Shown in pieces: positions 44,921-55,300 of a stretch of DNA of 64,000 nt. The notes beneath the pieces were generated by a model that was given only the letters and a program-made list of their open reading frames with translations, was not told where the DNA came from and did no database searches. Made by a program: the position numbers and the translations under genes. Origin of the DNA: Omphiscola glabra (lineage: Eukaryota; Mollusca; Gastropoda; Lymnaeidae); NCBI GenBank assembly GCA_964017045.1, contig OZ024802.1:32507718-32571717 (forward strand), written 5' to 3'. Position 1 is the stretch's first letter. Every line of letters starts with the position of its first letter.

Positions 44921-45535
44921 TGGGGCAATATAGTCGGTAGAAGCGTGGGGCCACATGGCTGGTGGAGGAGTGGTGCAACATAGGTGGTATAAGAGCAGGG
45001 ACAACATAGGTGGTATAAGACTCGAGCAACATAGCTGATAAAAGAGGGGGCAACATAGCTGGTAAAAAAGGGGGCAACATAGCTGGTAAAAAAGGGGGCA
45101 ACATAGCTGGTATAAGACTCGGGCAACACAGCTAGTAAAAGAGTGGGACAACATGGGTGGTAAAAGAGTGACGCAGGATAGATGGTAAAAGAGTGACGCA
45201 GGATAGCTGGTAAAAGATTAGAGGCAACATAGCTGGTAAAAGTTTGGGGGCAGTAGAGCTGGTAAAATAGTAGGGACAGGGGGCATCATAGCTGGTAAAA
45301 GAGTGGGCCAACATGGCTGGTAAAATGTGGGCCAACATAGCCGGTAAAAGATTTTGGGCAACATAGCTAGTAAAAGATTGGAGCAGCATAGCTTGTTGAA
45401 GAGTAAGGCAACACAGCTGTAGAACTGAGTGGTTCAACTTAGCTAGTGGGGCAACATAGCTGGTAAAAGAGGGGAGTAGCATAGCTTGTTAAAAATAGGG
45501 CAACACAGCTGAAAAAAGAGTGGAGCAACATAGCT
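44920..45535. repeat. About 27-bp minisatellite, about 22 copies
   Basis: The unit contains gggcaacatagctggtaaaa, diverged and irregular in length. It is the same family as 40085-40210. Confidence 0.88.
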
Positions 45536-45662
45536 ATATTTACTTTATTTCATTTATATTTTCTACCGAATTCGGTCTCGTACTTCATTTTAAGAATCAG
45601 GGGAAATGTTGAACCATAGCCTTAGGTCTACTTTTAATAATATCCATAGAATACATGACAAT

Positions 45663-45842
45663 CAGGGGCATGATTTCAGTTTTTTTTCAAAAAGGGTTGG
45701 GGGGGGCAAGACAAAACTTGGTCGGTTTGTTAAATTGTTTATTACTGGAGGCGCCACATGCAGTACATAACAATTAAATAAAACCTGCAAATTATTTAAG
45801 GGAGGGGGTGCCCCACCCTGCCCTACCCAAATGACGCCCCTG
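45663..45842. mobile_element. hAT-like MITE, 180 bp
   Basis: The termini caggggcatgattt and, reversed, caggggcgtcattt form an inverted pair. The flanking 8-mers atgacaat and aagaaaat agree at 6 of 8 positions. Confidence 0.55.
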
Positions 45843-45902
45843 AAGAAAATCTTTGTTTTGTTTGCTAGAATCATATTATAGATCAGAGCTCCACAACGTG
45901 CT

Positions 45903-46099
45903 GCGGCATATCTTGCATCGCCTTGCGCAGTACGTTGTGGACATATCTTGCATCGCCTTGCGCAGTACGTTGTGGACGTATCTTGCATCGCCTTGCGCAG
46001 TACGTTGTGGACGTATCTTGCATCGCCTTGCGCAGTACGTTGTGGACGTATCTTGCATCGCCTTGCGCAGTACGTTGTGAACGATGCAAGATATGCCGC
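45903..46099. repeat. 35-bp array enclosed by an 18-bp perfect inverted repeat
   Basis: gcggcatatcttgcatcg (45903-45920) and its exact reverse complement (46082-46099) bracket about five copies of a unit containing ttgcgcagtacgttgtggac. The transcript could form a large stem-loop. Confidence 0.85.
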
Positions 46100-46159
46100 A
46101 TAAACATTCCCTAAGAAGTAAAATAAAACTTCCCACGACGTTATAAATTTGTTGAAACA

Positions 46160-46512
46160 AAAGGAACAACTATTGTTAAATTAGAATAGTGCAACTATTG
46201 TTAAATTAGAATAGTGCAACTATTGTTAAATTAGAATAGTGCAACTATTGTTAAATTAGAATAGAAAAACTATTGCTAAATTAGAATAGAACAACTATTG
46301 TTCAATTAGAATAGAACAACTATTGTTCAATTAGAATAGTGCAACTATTGTTCAATTAGAATAGAACAACTATTGTTCAATTAGAATAGAACAACTATTG
46401 TTAAATTAGAATAGAACAACTATTGTTAAATTAGAATAGAACAACTATTGTTCAATTAGAATAGAACAACTATTGTTCAATTAGAATAGAACAACTATTG
46501 TTCAATTAGAAG
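46160..46512. repeat. 25-bp minisatellite, about 14 copies
   Basis: The unit contains aactattgttaaattagaat. Subtypes ttaaatt/ttcaatt and agtgc/agaac occur in runs. Confidence 0.94.
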
Positions 46513-48018
46513 CTTTGAATGGTTTGTAGTTAAATAGCACAGCTTGTTTCAAATTAGCGGGTCACATGACTAGTCACTATCGCAAGCGAGTAATAGACAT
46601 ATGTACCTGTCAATAGGGCCTTGGATCGCACGCTTTTCACGCTTGCAGTGTGTAATACTTTCACAAGATGTCCATTGCTGGTTGTTAAAACTGTTTACAA
46701 ACCGAGGTCATATTTCACAACCGTTTTATGAAAACAAACTCAACCCCAAGTAAGCTCCACCCTGTCCAGACTATAAACCACTGGGTACCGATGATATTTC
46801 ATCTAATTTGTTGACACTAAGGTTTCTCTCCCGCACAATTTTTAGTAGATTAAATCCCTGGTCCATACTTTTAGAGCACAATTTTTTTGGTTAAAATCTT
46901 CTAAATTTCATCATGTCGCAAATAGTCACAAATTGTTGCTATAAACCAGGACCTGTAAAATCTAGTTAACTGTGCTGAAGTATTCAGCCTAGTAGATCTA
47001 CTGTATTGGTCCTAAGACGTGATCAAGTCACGACTAATATTTATATATAATAAAAGTGACCTGTGCCGTGATATATTGAAAAAAATACTTTTAAATAGAG
47101 AAATACTTGGACTTTTTACAAATTTAAACTTGACTTTTCAGTATTTTATTTAATGACATAGTTGATGAAATATTTAATGATATATTTGATGACATATTTA
47201 ATGACATATTAAAAGATATACTTAATGACATATTTGATGATATATTTAATGACATTTAATTACATATTTCATGACATATTTAATTACATATTTAATAATA
47301 CATTGAATGACATATTTGATGACATATTTGTTGCTGGGATTGAACTCAACTATAAGACAAAAGTTAAAGAGGAAAACGTTAAACATCACTACCTCTCTTT
47401 GTATATTGCTACAGACGGTAACTGCACGGATGACCCTTCGTAACAGCATTTCACCTCACATGGGCTGGAAACATTTTCTCTAGTAACTTGATTATCTCAA
47501 GATTTTTATGTTTCAAACTACATTTATGCTATGTAGCTCTATTTTTTAAATTTTTAAACATACACATCTACATGTATTAACATTCTTATTGTTTTTTTTG
47601 TTTGTTTTTTTTTCGAAAAAAAAACCCTTGTCACAAATATTTGCTGGTAAAAATGAAGTGACGGATACGAAACTAGAAATTGGGACCTACAAAGCTTGCA
47701 AATGATAAACCTAGTTTTTTTGGCCCGTGTGTTGACTTATTTAAAGCTGTTCATGGGAGTTCTGACTTTCTGTTCATGTGAGTTCTGACAACTTAACTAT
47801 GAATACACCGGTCGACTGTGAGCCGCTAAAACTAATGAGACTACCAGACTTACAAGACGTACTAGATGTTTCACTGTGTGTCTGTGGATTACTATTTCTA
47901 CCTTTTTAGTATTATACCTTTTCGCTTGCTGTGCTGACAGTTAATAGTTTTATTTCTGTATATTTAATTGTGTATGTTTATATCATCTTAATAGTATAAT
48001 CTTGGACCACATACACTA
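46513..48018. other. Intergenic, AT-rich; short repeats at 47150-47330
   Basis: Degenerate copies of gacatatttaatgac fill 47150-47330. Nothing else is recognised. Confidence 0.4.
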
Positions 48019-48850
48019 GGCACGAAAAAAGGCTCAATGGCTTCCACCTCAAATACCTGCGCCGCATTCTTGACATCAAGTGGCAAGACAAAGTCCCCAA
48101 CACCGATGTCCTGTCTCAAAAAAATATGTGTAGCGTCCCAGCCATTTTAATCCAAAGACGCCTCCGCTTTCTTGGGCACGTCAAGCGAATGCAACCTGGT
48201 CGCATACCTAAGGACCGGCCCTAACAATTGCGGGGCCCTATGCGAAACGGTTTGCGCGGGGCCCAGTCCGAGTAGGGATAAGGATAATAAGTGAAAATTA
48301 AGATTTTGTATTAGAAAATAGATTAGCGCGGGGCCTATGAAGGTGTGGGGCCCATTGCGGCCGCATCGGTTGCAATGGCCCAAGGCCGGCCCTGCCTAAG
48401 GACGTGCTGGCTTGGGCACTTCAAGCGAATGCAACCTGGTCGCATACCTAAGGACGTGCTGTACAGTAAGTTGGCGACAGGGAAAAGGTCAGTTGGACGG
48501 CCTCGTCTCAGATACTTAGACATATGCTAAAGAGACATGAAGGCGGCCAACATCAACATCTCAAATTGGGAGGACCTTGTGGAGGATCGATCCACATGGC
48601 GGGGCATCGTGAAGGAAGGATCACTACGTGCCGAGGAGCTCTACAGGGCGGAAGCAGCTGTAAAGAGAGCGCAGAGAAAGGCCAGAAAACACTGCTCCAC
48701 CGCATTCGTGTGTGTGATATGCAAAAGAGAATGCCACTCGAGGATCGGTCTCACTAGCCACACCAAGAGCTGCAATCAGAAAAGATAAGTCTATCGTCTC
48801 TCGTAGACGGAAAGATGCCATACAATATTAAGGCACACTTCCGGTCAATC
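48019..48850 (+). mobile_element. LINE ORF2 C-terminal fragment, interrupted by a MITE
   Basis: The + strand reads HLKYLRRILDIKWQDKVPN, RRLRFLGHVKRMQPGRIPKD, VGRPRLRYLDICKRDMK, WRGIVKEG and, at the end, CVICKRECHSRIGLTSHTKS. A zinc-knuckle-like end of this form is common in such LINEs. It overlaps the 3' flank of gene 2 in antisense. Confidence 0.82.
48216..48400. mobile_element. MITE nested in the LINE
   Basis: The ends ccggccctaacaattgcggg and (reversed) cagggccggccttgggccat resemble each other. The target cctaagga is present on both sides, and the empty site cataccctaaggacgtgctg-like sequence is seen at 48445. Confidence 0.6.
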
Positions 48851-48869
48851 TATCGAGTTGAAACTTGGC

Positions 48870-49010
48870 ACATAGACTCGTTGCCGATGAGAGTGGATAA
48901 CGAGAAGGGCGAGGCCTGTTAACAGTGGATAGAGAGAAGGGTGATGCTTGTTGACAGTGGATAGAAAGAATGTTGAGGCCTGCTAACAGTGGATAAAGAG
49001 AAGGGGAAAG
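48870..49010. repeat. About 32-bp repeat in the 3' region of gene 2, 4 copies
   Basis: The unit is around aacagtggatagagagaagg. It starts inside the last coding bases of gene 2 and runs into the 3' UTR. Confidence 0.8.
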
Positions 49011-49308
49011 CTTGTTAATACCATGAGAATATGACAACATTTCAGCATATTGGAAGCGTTTCCCCCAAAAGGCTGAGACGCGGCTTTTCTTGTGGTGGTT
49101 GAAGTTCTTGTCGTAGGTCTTGTTATAGTGGACGTTGCTAATGTAGATCTTGTTGTGTTAGAAGCTGTGGTAGTAGTTATAGATGTGGTCGTGGCGACCC
49201 TATCGCACGAGGCACAACAATTGTACCTCAAGGTGTCGTTGCACACGTAGCCAGGTGAGACTTTGTCAAACGTGGGACGGCAGTTATTGCGATCTCCCCA
49301 CGGGCAAT
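48983..49308 (-). CDS. Gene 2 terminal exon: PLAC-like module, Thr stalk, hydrophobic tail
   Basis: It reads DCPWGDRNNCRPTFDKVSPG ... NCCASC, then a Thr/Ser-rich stretch shorter than in gene 1, then SNMLKCCHILMVLTSFPLLF and a stop. The short hydrophobic end with no basic cytoplasmic tail suggests a GPI-anchor signal. Confidence 0.86.
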
Positions 49309-52300
49309 CTGTGACATAAGTTAAAAAAATCGGTAGTTATAGCTATCTAAAACATTGCCAGTTCTTTAACATAGACTACGTGCATGCCTAGTGGAGTATT
49401 TTTCGGTCGGATAAAAAAGTTCTCACGTCAACAAATAATGTTCTTTGTATTCTAAAAAAATTAATAGATACACATTAACATTCTATTTCTGTTAACTAAT
49501 ATAAAAGGTATGGCTATATTTCACTTAGAGCAGTGATTCTTATCCATTACCCACCAGTAGACCATTACCCACCAGTAGACCATTACCCACCAGTAGACCA
49601 TTACCCACCAGTAGACCATTACCCACCAGTAGACCATTACTCACCAGTAGACCTACAAATGCCAACTTATTAAGAGGATGACCGAGTACTTACCACTAGA
49701 TTCCTTGTTCCTATGACTCTCACATTCGTTTATACAATAACTGGCATGAAACATTTTATTGTAACATAAGCTGGCTGATGTCTCAACAAAAGCTTGCTCA
49801 CAGGAGCCACAGCCGTTGACTTTAACTGAGGGGAATGAACATTTAGAAGATGGAGAGAATAAACAAGTCTTACGTCACCATCAACATTTAGAGCATGGGT
49901 CTCAAACTCAAATTATCCGGGGGCAGCGGGAGGTAAAGTCTAAGTGAGAATTTGCCGCATCAAGTATTCAACAAAAAAGCGATGACAAATTCAATTAGGT
50001 AAAACGGTTACAATGTGCTCAAACTTTATTAATAACAAATAAAAACATAGATGGTTCTCAAGAACTAGGCTTCACTTTCTTCATCCTACTCCTTTTTGCC
50101 AGAGACCTGGCAGCGTTTCTTCTTACACAGATGAGAAACATTTGGCTTAAGTGAGGAAGCAACTGAGGCCCTCAGTATAGCTTGAAGATGCTCAGTAAGT
50201 TTGGCCCTGAACTTTGACTTGTTAAAGTTCATATAGGAAAAGAGCTTTTCACACATGTACTCCCAAAAAGGCACATGATCCGCTTGAACAACCTGGAAAT
50301 CTCAGGGAAGGTGTAGGGCAATTCTCTCATAAATTGTCTATGCTTGTCTGTTTTTCCATTCATCTCCCAGAACTAACTAACACACATATTCTGGTGAGGG
50401 CATGAGATCACTCTCTTAAGGCCCCGGCTAGTAAATTGGCAATCAACTCCATCTGCTGAGCTGTGCCATACAACATTTTCCTCACATAGGGTTCCCCCTC
50501 CGCCCTGGCCTGCCCCGGAAGCTCCAGTGAGGGACATTCAGTCAACAGATGCGCCAGCGTTTCCGGGACCAGGTTGCAATGCCGGCAGGTGGGATCCCGA
50601 TTGTTGTCTAGACGCCAGAAGTACGTGCCTATGGGGCAATGCTCGGTGAGCATTTGCGTCACTAAACTTTGCTGCTTTCGGCCTAACCCCCACCATGGGT
50701 ATTGTTTGCTAGGAGTTTGCATGTTTGAATAGACGCCTCTAGCGGTCATATTGTCCGCCCATCTCCCAGAACTAAGCCTTGAGTTCAGAATTACACTGAA
50801 GATCAATCGGCTTCGTTTGAGGAGCAAAAAGATAGGGAGCATCGTCCAAATTGCAGGAGAAAGGGTCAGCAAATATTTGAATAGTGTCTCTGTGTGTTTT
50901 GAAGTCGGCAAACATGTGATCAAATTTCTCATGCAGCTTTGCAATGACATCAGCATCCTTACTACTGAATGGTGTGCCCAAGTCTATGAGTACTTTGCAT
51001 ATTTGAAAATTGCAGAGGTTTCTCTGAGAATTGTAGCACAAGTTTTGTGCAGAATGCTCTGACATATTCATAGGCAACACTGACAAGTTGCCTCTGGTCT
51101 TGTTGACGAGATGATAATCCCCGATGATTTTAGTTAGGTACCTTAGCTAATTTATGGAAATAGTCCAGGCGTGAATGGGAAAGAGTGGCTGGCGTATGAA
51201 CTCATGCGAGCAAAGGTACGCGCGTTTGGTAGCGTGGGTGAACACGGAGTGCGAGTCAGGGAGTGAAAGGAAAGACAGTGTTGTCCGGTGATCCAGTTAG
51301 TAGGACGTCTTTTGGCTAAGTTTGTTAGCGAGTCGTATCGTACTAATTGGACGAATTGTATTCTTTATCGTAATGAGCGTGTGCTAACTGTGCAGTTAAA
51401 AATAAAGTGTAAAGATTAATATTAAACGTAGTTTGAGTCTACTGTTGTTATTCTTGTGAGCTGGTTAATCATACCCCTAGACCACAACAAAACACTAATT
51501 TGCTATATACCCCATTCTTGACACTTGTAACTTCTTGTTGAGTAATTCAGCTCCTGTGTAATGTCAACAAGAAAAGCCAAGTCCATGAGTCATTTGGGAT
51601 CACTTAGTACAGGAACAACCATCTCATCCTTCTCCATAAAGGCTTTGAAGGCTAAAACGTGCCCAACCGTAGGCAGGTGCAGGCAATATATATGTCTTAT
51701 TGATGCGAGGGAAGATGCTATTGTAGTGAGAATGAATTTTGATTTTTTTATCATAGAAAACGCTTTTTTTGACTAACCCTATTTTAAAAGTGACCATTCT
51801 GACAGGCTCGGAATTTCACTCACTCGTAAACGCTAGCGGCAATTTTAATATGGATTCTTTGATACTGTGTCAGATTTCAACGATTTATACAATTATGGTT
51901 GTGCATTACCCAGTAATTTACTTTTTAAACTTTTCTCAAAACTGCACCTTGGCCATGTTTGTCTCATAAAATGCTATAAAACAAAAACCTTTTTAGTCCA
52001 ACTTTAAAACGGTTTTTACCATTATAATCAACGTCCAAACCTATACAAACATAATAAAATCAGAATTAGACTAGTTGGTGAGATTTGACTGAAACCGTCA
52101 CGGAGGGTCACATCATAGATATGAGAATGGGGAAAACACACGGGCCGCATTAACACTAGCCATTGCTGTCAGGTATCGGACCACAAAGTATCAACTTGCG
52201 GGTCGCAAATCGCCCACGGGCCGTGAGTTTGAGACCCCTGGTTAATAGATAAATGCTAGTGGTAATTTTAATCCTGCCAATGCTACACACAGTAATTTTT

Positions 52301-55300
52301 GCTTAAATCATGCCAAATTTGGGTATGTTACTATTTTACAAAATACTGAATATGTTTAGGTAAAATATAGACAAGAACTCAAAGACTGAATATGTATAGG
52401 TGAAATATAGACAAGAACTCAAAGACTGAATATGTATAGGTGAAATATAGACAAGAACTCAAAGACTGAATATGTATAGGTGAAATATAGACAAGAACTC
52501 AAAGACTGAATATGTATAGGTGAAATATAGACAAGAACTCAAAGACCTTCCTTAAGTGAGACTAAATAAAAGTGTTTACAATATATTATTATATTTCTCT
52601 GTTATCAAAACATGTGGCCTGCAATGAAACTATATTTCCTCTGTTATCGAAAGTAGTGAACTAAATAAAATCTCCATTACCTATGATTTTTGAACATGTG
52701 ATATAACTAAATTACCTGTGGTGTTGAAACATGGCGGTGTAGGAGTGTCGGGAGGACAGGTGCTACAACAGTAAAAGTTGTAATCGATGTTGTCCGGTGT
52801 TGTAGAGCCACACAACGATGTGCTGCAGTCGTAGCGCTTATCTCCGTAGGGACATACTGAAATAACACACGATGTGCCGGCAAAATGCTTTTGTCAGATA
52901 ACATTAAAAGAGTAAATATCGTATCCGGAAATTTGATCGAAAGAAATTTCGTCGACGGAAAATTGATCGACGGAAAATTGATCGAACGGAAATTTGGTCG
53001 AATCATTTTTTTAGTTTACACTTTAAAGTTTTGCGTCAAATTTATTTTTGAACGCATTATTTTGTTTTACTATACGGTATATTGCGTTCAAAAAGAAATT
53101 TGGCGAAAATTTTAACGTATGAACTGAAAAAAAGATTCGACCAAATTTCCGTTCGATCAAATTTCCGTCGATCAATTTTCTGTCGACGAAATTTCTTTCG
53201 ATCAAATTTCCGGTAACCAGTAAATATAGACCAGCTGAGTATCTCTACTATGTGAGAGTTGAGGGTTAAATAGACCAGGTGAGTATCTCTACTATGTGAG
53301 AGTTGGTTCAATAGACCAGGTGAGTATCTCTACTATGTGAGAGTTGAGGGTTAAATAGACCAGGTGAGTATCTCTACTATGTGAGAGTTGGTTCAATAGA
53401 CCACGTGAGTATCTCTACTATGTGAGAGCTGAGGGTTAAATAGACCAGTTGAGTATCTCTACTATGTGAGAGTTGGTTCAATAGACCAGGTGAGTATCTC
53501 TACTATGTGAGAGTTGAGGGTTAAATAGACCAGGTGAGTATCTCTACTACGTTAGCATTGAGTTGATGGTAAAATAGACCGGATGTGTATCTCTACTACG
53601 TGAGAGATGTGTTGAGGATAAATCGATATTAATGGCTTACATTCTTATCAAACGTGTTCGCATAAAATTAATAATTTTACAAATAAATACATTAGATTCC
53701 CCCCCCCCCTCTTTTTCCTATCTAAGAGGCATAACGAGGATTGATAACGCCCACTATTAGAAGTAAATTTGCTCCTATCATCAAAATTATGAAACCAATT
53801 TTTATATAATAACGTTTTAGAGGAAGATAAAACTCAAGGTCAAAATAAATACAAAAACAATAACCGGTAAATTTTAAGATTCTTGTAAAATCACAGTTAT
53901 ATCATAAAAAGTACACACACATGCTAGTACATTCATAGTTATATGATAATCAGTACACATAAATACTAATCAATAGCAGTTGTATGAAAATAAGTACATA
54001 TAGATATGAGTGCAATCATACTTGTATGATAAGCATAACAAGGAATTATAAAAAATAATATAACTATTCTTTTTCCTGCTCAATTATTTAGCCCCCTCAT
54101 ACACTATTTTTAAAATGACTCGCCCTCCTGTACGTCTCGGCCCTCCTGTACGTCTCGGCCCTCCTGTACGTCTCGGCCCTACTGTATGCCCCCGCCCTCC
54201 TGTACACCTCGGCCTTACTGTACGCCCTCGCCCTCCTGTACACCTCCACCCTCCTGTACACCTCCACCCTCCTGTACGCCTCCATCCTCCTGTACGCCCC
54301 CGCCCTCCTGTACCTCTCGGCCCTCCTATACATCTCGGCCTTACTGTACGCCCTCGCCCTCCTGTACCTCTCGGCCCACCTGTACGCCTCAGCCCTCCTG
54401 CAAGCCTCCGCCCTCCTGTATGTCGCGGCCTGTCGTGAGTTCATCATAGAATATTTGTTTGGGGAGCCGGTGGTCTTATATACGGGCAACGGGTCCCATC
54501 CAACGGAGTTGATACTGCATCAGGGTGGTGAAGATACTAGGTAGGTTCGCTCTAGCGAGAACCTCTAGATCAGGAGCTTTGTCTTGCCACCTTATGCCAA
54601 GGAGTTTCCTGAGGCAGGTAGTATGAAAATGGTTCAGTTTTTTGGCGTGATGCTGGTAGATTGTCCACGTTTCACACCCGTAGAGCAATGTCGAGAGGAC
54701 TGTTGTGCTATAAACCTTGGTCTTCGTTTTACGTCTGATATCTCTCTTGTCCCAAACAGTGCTGCGGAGCCTGCCAATTATGGCACTAGATTTTGCAAGT
54801 CTGGCATTCATTTCATCATCCATGATGACATATCTGGAGAGGGTGCTGCCCAAGTAAGTAAATTTATCCTATCTATAACACACTCACAACCGTAGTATTA
54901 CTGTCCATCTATAACACACTGATTACTGTAGAATGACTGTCCATCTATAACACACTGACTACCGTAGAATTACTTACCATCTATAACACACTGACTACGT
55001 AGAATAACTTACCATCTATAACACACTGATTACGTAGAATTACTTACCATCTATAACACACTGATTACGTAGAATGACTTACCATCTATAACACACTGAT
55101 TACGTAGAATTACTTACCATCTATAACACACTGACTACCGTAGAATGACTGTCCATCTATAACACACTGATTACGTAGAATGACTTACCATCTATAACAC
55201 ACTGACTACAGTAGAATGACTGTCCATCTATAACACACTGACTACCGTAGAATGACTGTCCATCTATAACACACTGACTACCGTAGAATGACTGTCCATC

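Larger units (their letters stand above)
49894..52240 (-). mobile_element. hAT transposon (GTF2IRD2/ZBED-like transposase), broken
   Basis: The termini catgggtctcaaactc and (reversed) caggggtctcaaactc are hAT-type inverted repeats. On the minus strand transposase pieces are visible: KWLMDLAFLVDIT (about 51580-51620), LHEKFDHMFADFKTHRD with LFAPQTKPIDLQCNSELK (50772-51086) and the dimerisation end FWEYMCEKLFSYMNFNKSKF ... LTEHLQAILR (50086-50274). Frameshifts, a nested LINE and a non-coding insert (about 51100-51500) make it inactive. Confidence 0.8.

Noticed and set aside
45662..46169. Overlapping 63-108-codon frames (RCKI/CARRCKI repeats)
   Set aside because: They are translations of the 35-bp array and a MITE.
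48524..48788. Small zinc-finger-like protein
   Set aside because: It is the C-terminal end of a LINE ORF2 (CVICKRECHSRIGLTSH), continuous with RT-derived sequence upstream.
49545..49655. Donor-derived array after gene 2 exon 7
   Set aside because: The similarity tctactggtgggt to tctagtggtaagt is short and a 40-bp unrelated stretch separates the array from the exon. Too weak to claim.
54584..54895. Plus-strand 103-codon frame and its twin at 58484-58711
   Set aside because: They are antisense of LINE reverse-transcriptase fragments.
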